Origin: Rhizobiaceae bacterium MnEN-MB40S
GTDB taxonomy: Bacteria > Pseudomonadota > Alphaproteobacteria > Rhizobiales > Rhizobiaceae
NCBI GenBank assembly: GCA_024343425.1
Contig: BRLC01000026.1
Span: forward strand, 36,265-100,264
Length of the DNA stretch: 64,000 nt
Direction of reading: 5' to 3'
In this document: piece by piece, positions 45,720-54,529 of the stretch
How positions within the stretch are numbered: the stretch's first letter is position 1
How the letters are laid out: every line of letters starts with the position of its first letter
The notes under the pieces: model-generated
What the model was told of the DNA's origin: nothing
The model's input: only the letters and a program-made list of their open reading frames with translations
Databases searched by the model: none
Position numbers and translations under genes: made by a program

Positions 45720-45775
45720 TATTTGCGATCGTTTCACACCCGCAGTATAGTCCCGACAGGATGAGGAGATGGACT

Positions 45776-46162
45776 ATGCCAAAATGGGCTGACTACAAAC
45801 GCGAAGCTGCTGAACGCGGCTCCCTGGCGCTTGAGTTGTTTGTTATTTCTTCCGATCCCTCGGATACACCGGAGGCGATGCGGAAGATTCTGCCAGACCA
45901 TCTCGCCTACCAGACCAAACTCGAAACTGAAGGCGTACTATTTCTTGCTGGTCCTCTGTCGGATGAGGCAGGTGATGAGATGAGCGGCGCCGGACTGATC
46001 GTTTACCGAGCGAATTCTATTGAAGAAGCTCAGAAAATTGCTGAAGCTGATCCGATGCATGCCAAGGGAGGCCGAACATTTTCAGTTCGTCGCTGGCTGG
46101 TCAATGAAGGTTCCCCTCACATCGAGACCGGGCTGTCCACCGGAAAAGTAAAACTCCGCTAG
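45776..46162 (+). CDS. YciI-family protein
   Basis: About 128 residues from MPKWADYKR with GAGGAG upstream. The YciI-like core has DHLAYQTKLETEGVLFLAGPL, with the His-Asp pair of the family, and ADPMHAKGGRTFSVRRW. TftG, the 5-chlorohydroxyquinol dehydrochlorinase of 2,4,5-T breakdown, is a YciI relative, and a hydroxyquinol-type dioxygenase is encoded 4 kb away. A similar role here is only a suggestion. It is followed by a GST gene 20 nt downstream. Confidence 0.75.
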   Translation: MPKWADYKREAAERGSLALELFVISSDPSDTPEAMRKILPDHLAYQTKLETEGVLFLAGPLSDEAGDEMSGAGLIVYRANSIEEAQKIAEADPMHAKGGRTFSVRRWLVNEGSPHIETGLSTGKVKLR

Positions 46163-46182
46163 TATCGAATTTGAGGAAATAC

Positions 46183-46800
46183 ATGGACATCACACTCTAC
46201 CATTCTCCCGGCGCCTGCTCGACTGCGAGTTTTATTTCGCTGTTGGAGGCTGGCGCGGATTTCGAAGTTGAGATCGTAAACTTGAAAACAGACGATCACT
46301 TGAGCGCTGAATATTCAGCACTCAATCCAAAGCAAAAAGTACCCTATTTGGTCTGTGACGCCAAAGGTCTGAGCGAGACTGTCGCCATCCAATACTGGAT
46401 TGCCGAGACTTACCCGGAAGCAAGGCTGCTGCCGGCAGATCGCTGGGATCGCGCCACCGCAATATCGCACATGGGGTGGTTTGGTTCAGGCATACACCCG
46501 CACATTACGCGTCATTTCAAGACAGCAAAGTTTTGCGGAGTCGCCAACGCTTTCCCCGACATCAAGGAAAAGGCGAAAGCCATGCTTTTTCAACAACTTT
46601 CCATTGTCGATGAAGTACTGTCGGATAGAATTTGGTTTTTCGATCATTACACCGCCTGCGACTCCTATTTTTTTTGGGTGTTCGATCGAGCTCTGCGCGA
46701 AGGTTTCGCTCTTGAAAATTTCAAAAATTGCTATTCCCACAACGACCGTATGCGCGAACGGGCTTCAGTTCAGAAAGTTCTAGCTCACAAGGCGGTTTAG
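46183..46800 (+). CDS. Glutathione S-transferase family protein
   Basis: 205 residues from MDITLYHSPGACS with GAGGAAA upstream. The thioredoxin-like N-terminal domain (SPGACSTASF; NPKQKVPYLV; LSETVAIQYWIAETYP) is typical of bacterial beta-class GSTs, with the Cys in place. The C-terminal helical domain has KEYLA-less, diverged sequence. It likely binds glutathione and acts on an aromatic intermediate or quinone in this catabolic cluster. Alternatively it is a maleylacetoacetate-type isomerase. Confidence 0.8.
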   Translation: MDITLYHSPGACSTASFISLLEAGADFEVEIVNLKTDDHLSAEYSALNPKQKVPYLVCDAKGLSETVAIQYWIAETYPEARLLPADRWDRATAISHMGWFGSGIHPHITRHFKTAKFCGVANAFPDIKEKAKAMLFQQLSIVDEVLSDRIWFFDHYTACDSYFFWVFDRALREGFALENFKNCYSHNDRMRERASVQKVLAHKAV

Positions 46801-46878
46801 ACTGGAGTGTCAAAGAAGCTATCCGTTCGGGAGTAATGACACGTCCGGAACGGCTGTAACTGGCCACTACGCCTGCCC

Positions 46879-48162
46879 CTAAACCCCAAGCAGACGCGGT
46901 AGTGTGAGCGAGATTGCCGGAATGAATGTGATCATCATCATCGCCACAAGAATCGCCAGATAAAACGGCCAGATTGTCCGCACCGCTTTTTCCATCGGCA
47001 GTTTGCCAACGGCACAGCCGACGAAAAGGCATGTTCCGACGGGTGGCGTGCACAAACCGAGACCCAGATTCACCATGATCATGATCCCGAACTGTATCGG
47101 ATCCATCCCGAGGCTGCTGGCGACCGGGAGAAAGATGGGAGTGCAGATGAGAATGAGGGCCGCCATGTCCATGATCATGCCGAGCACAAGCAGCACCACA
47201 TTGATCATCAGCAGGATGAGGATCGGATTCTCGGTTAGACCAGTCATCAGAGTCACCGTTCGGGCCGGCACCTGATAAAAGGTGAGCATGTATGCAAAGG
47301 CGCCCGCGCAGGCGATCAGAATCATGACCATCGAGGTAGTTCGGACCGATTGAACCACGGCGATCTTGAAGTTTTCCCAGGTAATGCTGCGGTAAACGAC
47401 GAGCGTGACCAGGAATGCATAGATCGCCCCGAAGGCGCCCGATTCAGTCACTGTGAAGATGCCAGACAGGACGCCGCCGACAATGATGACAGCGGTGAAG
47501 AGACCGGGAATAGCGCCGACGAAACTGAGTGCAAGCTCGGTCCAACCAGGGAATTTTTCGGCGCTGTAGCCTCGACGAACGGCGATAATGTAGGCGGCAA
47601 CAGCCAGACACACGCACATTAGCACCCCCGGCACCACCCCCGCCAGGAACAGCTTGGAGATCGAGATGCCGCCGCCTGCAGCAATGGCGAAAATAATCAT
47701 GTTATGACTGGGTGGAATGATGATGCCTGCGATCGACGAGGTCACGGTAACGTTCACTGCGTAGTCGGCGTCGTAGCCCTTTTCCTTCATCACCGGCATA
47801 AGGATAGAGCCGAGCGCAGAAATGTCTGCGACAGCGGATCCAGAAATTCCGCCGAAGAGCATCGACGAAAAAACGTTGACGATGCCGAGTCCACCGCGAA
47901 TCGAGCCCACTGCCGCGGACGCGAAGTTTACGAGACGTTTGGCGATGCCGCCGCGAAACATCAATTCACCGGCGAAGATAAAGAACGGGATCGCCATCAG
48001 CGAAAAGACGTTTATCCCCGAAATGATCCGCTGGAAGCCGATCATGAGAGGCAGCCCTTCAAACCAGAACGCCGCAATGGCCGCGACACCAAGCGCGAAG
48101 GCAACAGGCACCCCGATTGCGACGCATACTGCGAAAAGGCCAAGAAGAAGGAACAAACCCAT
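46879..48162 (-). CDS. TRAP transporter large permease (DctM type), system 5
   Basis: 427 residues of typical DctM sequence: ISGSAVADISALGSILMPVM, GIIIPPSHNMIIFAIA and GLCTPPVGTCLFVGCAVGKL. The last stretch resembles DctM proteins of uronate-type TRAP systems. It is convergent with the GST gene and lies 9 nt downstream of the DctQ gene. Confidence 0.92.
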   Translation of the reverse strand: MGLFLLLGLFAVCVAIGVPVAFALGVAAIAAFWFEGLPLMIGFQRIISGINVFSLMAIPFFIFAGELMFRGGIAKRLVNFASAAVGSIRGGLGIVNVFSSMLFGGISGSAVADISALGSILMPVMKEKGYDADYAVNVTVTSSIAGIIIPPSHNMIIFAIAAGGGISISKLFLAGVVPGVLMCVCLAVAAYIIAVRRGYSAEKFPGWTELALSFVGAIPGLFTAVIIVGGVLSGIFTVTESGAFGAIYAFLVTLVVYRSITWENFKIAVVQSVRTTSMVMILIACAGAFAYMLTFYQVPARTVTLMTGLTENPILILLMINVVLLVLGMIMDMAALILICTPIFLPVASSLGMDPIQFGIMIMVNLGLGLCTPPVGTCLFVGCAVGKLPMEKAVRTIWPFYLAILVAMMMITFIPAISLTLPRLLGV

Positions 48163-48171
48163 CTAGGTTCC

Positions 48172-48708
48172 TTATTGTATCGTGTCGCAGCGCATGTCGC
48201 GACCGAGCGACAGCCGAACGAGATGACCCAAAGAAAACAGCAGAATAAGACCGCCGCCGATCGTCAAGGGCAGCGACCGCAGCCCTTCCGGCAGTTGTAT
48301 GAGGGGAATCATCGATCCCCATTTGAATAATGTGAGCTGTAAACCGTACCACAGCATCATCATGCCAAAGGCGCCAAGCAACAGGTCTGTAACCAGGACG
48401 AACGCAAACCTTGTGCGGCGCCTGACGACGTCCCGAAGAACGTTGACGGAAAGATGCGTATTCTCGTGTATGCCAACGGCTGCACCAAGGAAAGTGATCG
48501 TCATCACCAGTAGAAGGGCAGCCTGTTCAACCCATGTCGGCGTGGAATTCAGGATATACCGGCCGAAAACGAGCCAGCCGAAAATGACAGTCAGGACAAC
48601 CAGGGAAACGCCTGTCAGCAGTTTGCAGACAGCGGCGATGGCGTCCAGCAGAGTATTCATTCTTGCTATGAAATTCGGGAAATCCCGGAGCTGTGACGAT
48701 TCGATCAT
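48172..48708 (-). CDS. TRAP transporter small permease (DctQ type), system 5
   Basis: 178 residues with four membrane segments. FGRYILNSTPTWVEQAALLLVM is the DctQ consensus stretch and HENTHLSVNVLRD follows segment 2. It is 66 nt downstream of the DctP gene and 9 nt upstream of DctM. Confidence 0.9.
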   Translation of the reverse strand: MIESSQLRDFPNFIARMNTLLDAIAAVCKLLTGVSLVVLTVIFGWLVFGRYILNSTPTWVEQAALLLVMTITFLGAAVGIHENTHLSVNVLRDVVRRRTRFAFVLVTDLLLGAFGMMMLWYGLQLTLFKWGSMIPLIQLPEGLRSLPLTIGGGLILLFSLGHLVRLSLGRDMRCDTIQ

Positions 48709-48774
48709 ATTGATGCCTGCGGGTGAACGCGCCGGGGCCGTAGCTGGCCCAGGCGCATCGCTTCGGAAACGAAC

Positions 48775-49758
48775 TCAGTCGGTCGACTGGATAAGTTCAA
48801 CCAGCGGCCGCAGATCAGGATTGGCCGCCAAATAGCCTTCATAGACCGGCGCCATGGCCGCTTGGAACGGCGCCTTGTCGACTACCTCGTTCGTAGTCAC
48901 GCCGGCAGCCTCGACCTTTTCCCGGCTGGAGGCCTCGCGTTCCGCCCAGAGCTGCCGCTGAAGTGCGGCGGATTCTTGGGCAGCCTCGGCTACTGCGGCC
49001 TTCATCTCATCCGAAAGACCCTCGTAGACATCGGCGTTGATGCATATGCACTCGGGAATGATCAGATGCTGGCTGAGCGAGTAATAGGGGGCAACTTCGT
49101 AATGACCCGTCGATTCATAAGAAGGCCAGTTGTTTTCTGCTCCGTCGATAACTCCGGTCTTGAGCGACTGGTAAACTTCGGCGAACGCCATTGGCGACGG
49201 ATTGCCGCCAAGCTCTGAAATCATGCCCGAGTAGAGGTCATTGTTCATGACGCGGACCTTCATTCCCTCTACGTCTTCCGGCGCATTGACCGGTTTAGCG
49301 CCGTTGTAGAAGGAACGAGCTCCTGCATCATACCATGCCAGCGGCAAAAGCCCCTTTGCAGCCATGCCTTCGGCGATTCTCTGACCGCCCTCGCCTTCAA
49401 GTACGCGGAACATGTGCGGCACGTCCTTGAAGATGAAGGGCAGTGATACGACATTCGCTTCAGGAGCGATTGGACCGATCGGGCCCAGATTGAAGTTGCC
49501 GACTTCCAAGGCGCCTAGGCGCACTTGCTCAATCGCATCCGGCTGGCTGCCGAGTGTGCCGCCATGAAACATCTTGAGGGTAATTTCGCCTCCGGTTTTT
49601 TCAGACAGGAGTTCGGCGAACTTGTCCATCGCGACCGTATTCGGGTAGCCGTCGACATGGATGTTCCATCCACGCCAGTCTTCCGCTTGGGCCGCGCCGG
49701 CTAAAATGGAGCAAGCGGCGACCGCGCCTATCAGAGTTGAAGTGATTTTCTGGCACAT
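48775..49758 (-). CDS. TRAP substrate-binding protein, uronate-like (DctP type), system 5
   Basis: 327 residues from MCQKITSTLI with GGGAGGAAA upstream; the signal peptide ends at AQA-EDW. KVRVMNNDLYSGMISELGGNPSPM supplies the ligand-binding Arg, and VYQSLKTGVIDGAENNWPSY is the strongly conserved block of sugar-acid (uronate-like) DctP proteins. The nearby SDR and GntR genes also fit a sugar-acid locus. Ligand class is an inference from similarity. Confidence 0.88.
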   Translation of the reverse strand: MCQKITSTLIGAVAACSILAGAAQAEDWRGWNIHVDGYPNTVAMDKFAELLSEKTGGEITLKMFHGGTLGSQPDAIEQVRLGALEVGNFNLGPIGPIAPEANVVSLPFIFKDVPHMFRVLEGEGGQRIAEGMAAKGLLPLAWYDAGARSFYNGAKPVNAPEDVEGMKVRVMNNDLYSGMISELGGNPSPMAFAEVYQSLKTGVIDGAENNWPSYESTGHYEVAPYYSLSQHLIIPECICINADVYEGLSDEMKAAVAEAAQESAALQRQLWAEREASSREKVEAAGVTTNEVVDKAPFQAAMAPVYEGYLAANPDLRPLVELIQSTD

Positions 49759-49810
49759 GTTTTCCTCCCTAGATAATGTCCAGTAGTTCAGTAATCGTTT
49801 CAAAGGCCAA

Positions 49811-50596
49811 TCATGAAAAGAGAGCGCCTCCGTTAATGTCGATATTTGCGCCGGTAATAAACGCAGCTTCGCCGGAGGCGAGGTAGGCGACAAGATTTGC
49901 GACGTCCTCCGACCTGCCTTCGCGCTTGAGCGGCGTCGCGCCCGCTACGTGACGGCGCACCTCGGGCTTCGTGAACATGTTGTGGAAATCCGTGTCGATC
50001 ATGCCCGGGCATACGGAATTGACGCGGATTTTCGGTCCGAGTTCCTTTGCCAGACCGCGGGTCATTGTCATAACGGCGCCCTTTGAGGCGGCATAGGCCA
50101 CGGCGCCGGCGCCTCCTCCGTCTCGCCCCGCCTGGCTGGCGAGTCCGACGATCGAACCGCCGTCAGTCATATGCGGAAGCACAGCCTTGATCGTCCGCAG
50201 GAAGGAAGTGGCGTTGAGATCCATTACGCGGTCCCAATGCTCAATATCCATTTCACGCACCGTTTTACGCCCCAGAAGCCCACCCGTGACATGTACAAGG
50301 ATATCGATGCGATCTCCGAACGTCGCAACAGTTTCATCGATCAGCGCCGCCACATCCCCGTCCGAAGTCATATCGCCCTGCCTGGCCAGAGCCCGTCCAC
50401 CTTCAGAGACAATTTCCTCTACAGCGCTGTCGGCGCCGGCTGAAGAGCTGTGATAGTTGATGGCGACCGATGCACCTGCAGAGGCCAGTCTTAACGCACA
50501 TGCACGGCCGATATCCCGGCCGCCGCCGGTCACAATGGCGATTTTCCCGGACAGTATCTCTGTTCCAACCACGTGCTTATCGACTGTTTCGAACAT
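49811..50596 (-). CDS. Short-chain dehydrogenase/reductase
   Basis: About 261 residues from MFETVDKHV (GGGAAG upstream; a TTG at 50629 is an alternative). The Rossmann motif TGGGRDIG, the catalytic YAASK and the C-terminal INGGALFS show a classical SDR, FabG-like. NAD(P)-dependent oxidation or reduction of a hydroxy compound, perhaps a sugar acid from TRAP system 5. It is divergent from the second GntR regulator. Confidence 0.86.
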   Translation of the reverse strand: MFETVDKHVVGTEILSGKIAIVTGGGRDIGRACALRLASAGASVAINYHSSSAGADSAVEEIVSEGGRALARQGDMTSDGDVAALIDETVATFGDRIDILVHVTGGLLGRKTVREMDIEHWDRVMDLNATSFLRTIKAVLPHMTDGGSIVGLASQAGRDGGGAGAVAYAASKGAVMTMTRGLAKELGPKIRVNSVCPGMIDTDFHNMFTKPEVRRHVAGATPLKREGRSEDVANLVAYLASGEAAFITGANIDINGGALFS

Positions 50597-50691
50597 TTTC
50601 TTCCCGCAATTCTGTTCATGGCGGCTCAAGAGCCTGCTGTGAACGCATTTCGCTCTTCAACGCCATCCAAGTTTCTTGACTTATATAGGTG

Positions 50692-50705
50692 ACTAGTATC
50701 CTAGT
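50692..50705. promoter_or_regulatory. Operator candidate ACTAGTATCCTAGT
   Basis: ACTAG-N4-CTAGT is an inverted repeat in the SDR/GntR divergent region, nested inside a wider GTGACT...AGTCAC repeat. FCD-type GntR proteins bind short palindromes near their own genes, so the GntR protein at 50854 is the likely ligand. Confidence 0.5.
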
Positions 50706-50853
50706 ATTGTCAAGTCACGTTTCAGCAAAATCTCTGCACCGGAGTTTCTTTACAGATCGCTATGAAAGGTTTGCAGCGTTGGGATAGAACCGGAACGACA
50801 CATGGTATGCCCGATCTGGTTCGGGTATAGGATCGGAGAAAAGGCGATACCGC

Positions 50854-51534
50854 ATGCAGGAACTAGTTGACCAGTTCGAAAGGCGAACAACCACGGACGT
50901 GGTTTTCGACCAACTTTACGACGAGATTGTTTCACTGAAGCTTCTGCCAGGCACGAAACTGTCGGAAGTGGAGGTGGCGCGCCGGTTCGGAGTGTCCCGT
51001 CAACCGGTTCGCGATGCCTTTAACCGATTGGGTAATCTCGACATGCTACTGATCCGGCCGCAGAAAGCGACCGAAGTCCGCGGATTCTCGATGGAGCGCA
51101 TCGCCCACGCTCGGTTCGTCCGGCTGGCAGTGGAACTGGAGGTGGTCCGCGAGGCCTGCGCTGTCTGGGATAGCGATCGCGCAAAGATCATGGAACAAAA
51201 TCTGCGCCAACAGCAGCAAGCAATCGACACAGGCAGCACGGAAAGGTTCCATAAGCTGGATTATGAATTCCACAAGAAGATCTGTGAACTCGGCGGACGC
51301 CCCCTGGCCTTCCAAACGATCCGCGAATTGAAACAGAAGGTCGACAGCTTGTGTATACTAAGCTTCGGAAATGCAAGGGAGCCATCGGTTCTCATTGAAG
51401 ATCATCACGATTTGGCGCTTGCCTTAAAAGACAGGTCTGCTGATAAAGCAGCGGCAATTATCCGACGGCACCTGAGCCGCCTTGACGACACGATTGCCGA
51501 TATTCACAGGAACCATTCGGAGTATTTCGAATAG
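50854..51534 (+). CDS. GntR-family regulator (FCD domain)
   Basis: 226 residues: winged helix (LSEVEVARRFGVSRQPVRDAFNRL) and FCD domain with metal-type residues (DYEFHKKI, EDHHDLALAL). It lies next to the SDR and TRAP system 5 and probably controls them in response to a sugar acid or hydroxy acid. It differs from the island's other GntR (40064), so two regulons are likely. Confidence 0.86.
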   Translation: MQELVDQFERRTTTDVVFDQLYDEIVSLKLLPGTKLSEVEVARRFGVSRQPVRDAFNRLGNLDMLLIRPQKATEVRGFSMERIAHARFVRLAVELEVVREACAVWDSDRAKIMEQNLRQQQQAIDTGSTERFHKLDYEFHKKICELGGRPLAFQTIRELKQKVDSLCILSFGNAREPSVLIEDHHDLALALKDRSADKAAAIIRRHLSRLDDTIADIHRNHSEYFE

Positions 51535-52705
51535 ATGGCACATGTACCTTTCTGAAACTCACCACAGGACTAAAAGTAGTTAAACAGTTGATGCTCACCC
51601 ACACTTGCTGCCTGTCTCGACGTTAAGTCGTGGACTTATTATCGCGGAGGCACAGTCTGACTGCAGAGTGTTGATTTTCACCGAGAACTGACCCGGTAAG
51701 GCCCATTTTTCCACTGAGAACTGGCTCTGACGCAGATTTGCTGAAGTTTCCCCCTACGAAGCGCCAATCAGTCGCGCTTGCAGAAGATCGAGTTTTGCGC
51801 GCCCGTACATCTGGCGCTTGATGAGCTTGAGGCGGGTGATCTGACCCTCGGTTTGCCCGTTTGACCAAGGCGAGATAATGGCATTGCGAACTGCGTCAAT
51901 GTCCTCTTCAACGCCGCCGGCAAAGGAGCCGACCAGGCTTTTCTTTGCTGTGTCAAGCCAATCATCGAGTTTGACCGCCGACTTTGAACGGATCATGGAT
52001 TGAAAGGGGGTTGGCGTTCTCACACCGATCCCGATTTTGGCAATTGCAAAGCGGAAAGGATCGACAATTCTCAAGGTTCGGAACACACCTTGGATGTGGC
52101 CAGGGTAAGGTGAGGGTCTGAACTGTCGCCAAATTCCTCGGTGATCCGGACGACGGTCAGATGTCTAAACGTACGGTGCATCCGCCTACGTAGATGGATC
52201 CCGAAAAGAGTCTGGAGTTGATGCCGCCAACGAAATCCGGATGCCGATTGTCAACCGCTCGATAGTCCTACCCCTACGGATGCAGGTGGTTGCCGAACAG
52301 GCGGGCCTTGGCAGGAACCTCGATGGCACATTGATAAAACGCCGGGAATAGTGCGGTGCGCGGACACAGTCAGCCAATGCCACAACAATATATTTGGTTG
52401 TTGTTCATAGGATTGCAGGCGGGGGACGAACCGATGTGTATCCCATGCCGATGTGCTGGTTGACCCTTCCTTGGCACCTTTATCGTAGCAGAACCGATAT
52501 TGTGCTACTTACGAAGAGCTGCGGAAATGATTCACAATGAAAATAAAATTTGGCTGGTGTTTCGGATGGAACGTACAGGCACTTTACCGGTACGGCTGAA
52601 TGCCATTGCCGAAGCCTTTTAGCGGTACGCGATAACTCCGCGCAAAGCAATTTGATCGTAGAATATGATCAAGATTACGCAGGCATAGGAAATTTCATAA
52701 GACGC
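51535..52705. other. IS debris and spacer before the integrase module
   Basis: About 1.2 kb with no intact gene other than the ISL3 remnant at 51669-52086. The piece 52090-52400 has no recognisable content. CAACAA/TTGTTG around 52385-52403 forms a small inverted repeat of unknown role. Confidence 0.5.
51669..52086 (-). pseudogene. ISL3-family transposase fragment with IS end
   Basis: The C-terminal 110 residues of an ISL3-type transposase remain (WSNGQTEGQITRLKLIKRQM is diagnostic), ending at 51754. The N-terminal two thirds are missing. Just beyond the stop, TGTTGATTTTCACCGAGAAC at 51669 is the IS end and recurs at 11198. A second GAGAACTG word lies 36 bp further in. The element is dead. 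Confidence 0.85.
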
Positions 52706-53098
52706 ATGTCGGATTCGGACGATCATCAACCGGGAATCGGAAGAGACGATCCCATAACTCTCGAAGAAGCCTGCCGGATCGTATTCCGGGATACAATTAA
52801 ACCAGCGACATTGCGCGCTGAAGTTGCACGTGGCAATCTCATCGTTGAACGCATCGGCCGCCGGGACTTCGTTACCAGGGCCGCACTCGAGGAGATGAGA
52901 GAGAGATGCCGCGTCCAGCAAAAGGCGCCCGCCTGTGGTTCGACAAAAACGCAAAGCTCTGGTTTATCCGAGACGGATCACTCAAACGCGGCACAGGCTG
53001 CAGCCTTGAAGAGCGCGCGGGCGCTGAGGAAAAACTCAAGTCCTACATCGCCGAAAAATACGAACCGCCGAAAGACGGTCGTGCGGCTGGTCTCCTAG
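52706..53098 (+). CDS. Excisionase-like helix-turn-helix protein
   Basis: About 130 residues from MSDSDDHQPG. ITLEEACRIVFRDTIKPATL forms a predicted DNA-binding helix pair, as in small proteins encoded just before integrases of alphaproteobacterial islands. The C-terminus (QAAALKSARALRKNSSPTS) is similar to what I recall in those proteins. It overlaps the integrase gene by 193 nt in another frame, which is unusual, though both readings look real. A role in directing excision is inferred from position. Confidence 0.65.
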   Translation: MSDSDDHQPGIGRDDPITLEEACRIVFRDTIKPATLRAEVARGNLIVERIGRRDFVTRAALEEMRERCRVQQKAPACGSTKTQSSGLSETDHSNAAQAAALKSARALRKNSSPTSPKNTNRRKTVVRLVS

Positions 53099-54021
53099 TA
53101 CCCGATATTCTGACCTATTACGCCCGGAACGTCGCGCCGGGACAGAAATCCGATGCATCGAGCTACGCGATCGAGCGGCTGGTCGAGTGGTGGGGATCTT
53201 GCGCCGTATCGGACGTGAAGACGTCGACGTGCAAGGCCTATGTCGAGCACCGGATGAGTCAACCGATCCGGCAGGCCATCAAAGCCAAAATCCCGAAGAT
53301 GACAAGCCAAGAGACGGCCAGGCGCGAGCTTACCGTTCTTCGTGCAGCAATCAATGCCTGGCACGCCGAAACACCGTTCGACGCCCTCCCTGTCGTCACT
53401 CTCCCGAAGCAATCGCCACCGCGAAACCGCTGGCTTACCAGAACGGAAGTTGCACGGCTCCTACATGCGACCAGAAAGCTTGAAGACAAGGATGCTGGCC
53501 GGGCGCTTCGCCGCTTCATCATCGTCAGTATCTATACTGCAACGCGGTCCGGTGCGGTCCGACGGCTCGGATGGCTTCCGAACACGCTCGGTGGCCACAT
53601 AGATTTCGATGCCGGGGTGATCCATCGTCGCGGCGAGGATGATGAAGAAACGAGAAAAAGACGCCCACCGGCCAGAATACCGGATCGGATTGCCGGGAAC
53701 CTCCGGCGCTGGCGGTCAGAAGACATGCGCCAGACAAATGACCATGATCCGATTCCGTTCGTCATACACTTCCGGGGAAGCCCGGTTGCTAGTCAGCGCC
53801 GCTCATGGGCGGCGGCCTGCAAGATTGCCGGACTCGGTAATGAAGTTACCCCGCACATCCTGAAACACACCGCCATCACTTGGATGATGCTGAGCGGGAT
53901 CGACGCTTGGGATGTGTCAGGCTATGCGGGCACCAGCCTGAAAATGATCGAAGAAGTTTATGGTCATCACCATCCGGAATTCCAGGGCGATGCCGCCGGT
54001 CGTATCGGAAAGCGCAGATAA
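52906..54021 (+). CDS. Tyrosine recombinase (island integrase)
   Basis: 371 residues. The N-terminal DNA-binding part (MPRPAKGARLWFDKNAKLWF) and SAM-like core domain (65-160) precede the catalytic domain: R214 (TATRSGAVRR), HILKH (317-321) and Y352 (EEVYGHHHPE). The second catalytic arginine of the H-x-x-R motif is Lys320, a variation of the canonical tetrad. The gene ends 67 nt from the right attachment repeat in tRNA-Thr. It should integrate and excise the element at the tRNA 3' end. Confidence 0.9.
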   Translation: MPRPAKGARLWFDKNAKLWFIRDGSLKRGTGCSLEERAGAEEKLKSYIAEKYEPPKDGRAAGLLVPDILTYYARNVAPGQKSDASSYAIERLVEWWGSCAVSDVKTSTCKAYVEHRMSQPIRQAIKAKIPKMTSQETARRELTVLRAAINAWHAETPFDALPVVTLPKQSPPRNRWLTRTEVARLLHATRKLEDKDAGRALRRFIIVSIYTATRSGAVRRLGWLPNTLGGHIDFDAGVIHRRGEDDEETRKRRPPARIPDRIAGNLRRWRSEDMRQTNDHDPIPFVIHFRGSPVASQRRSWAAACKIAGLGNEVTPHILKHTAITWMMLSGIDAWDVSGYAGTSLKMIEEVYGHHHPEFQGDAAGRIGKRR

Positions 54022-54029
54022 ATGCGGTC

Positions 54030-54051
54030 GTTTCTGTCATCGTTTCTGTCA
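54030..54051. repeat. Right arm-type repeats GTTTCTGTCA
   Basis: GTTTCTGTCA occurs twice (54030-54039, 54042-54051) with 12-nt spacing, just inside the right end and next to the integrase stop. The left end has two further copies with 11-nt spacing and an inverted one. They fit integrase arm sites. Confidence 0.65.
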
Positions 54052-54088
54052 TGTACGAGACAAGTAATATTACTAAGCTATTGATTTT

Positions 54089-54165
<77 letters not shown>

Positions 54166-54291
54166 CAATACCCCGTCCGCGGGACGGAACGCCTATTGCC
54201 ACAGAGTTTACCGCAGCGCAAGGACCAATGCCGCGTTTAGGCCACGCAATTGTCCTTTGCCCTTGCTGGACAATTGCGGTATGTCGGCTGG

Positions 54292-54468
54292 ATGCACGAG
54301 GACAGGCAGGACAAGTCACCCAAATCCGCCGCAGACAAGCGCAAGGACCGTCTCGCCGACGCCCTGCGCGCCAATCTGCAGCGCCGCAAGCAGCAGGTGC
54401 GCGCGCGCCGCAAGGGCGCCATGGACGACACAGCCGGATTGCCTGCCTCTGAGGGCGACAAGTCCTGA
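54292..54468 (+). CDS. Small basic conserved protein before murA
   Basis: 58 residues (MHEDRQDKS...), highly charged with an Arg/Lys-rich helix (LADALRANLQRRKQQVRARR). A short protein of this kind precedes murA in many rhizobial genomes as I recall. A TTG-started longer version (54250) lacks support. Function unknown. Confidence 0.65.
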   Translation: MHEDRQDKSPKSAADKRKDRLADALRANLQRRKQQVRARRKGAMDDTAGLPASEGDKS

Positions 54469-54529
54469 CGGACAGGCGGCTGCACACAAATACGACGAGT
54501 AGAAAGGCGGGTTCGCGCCCGGTAAGCCG

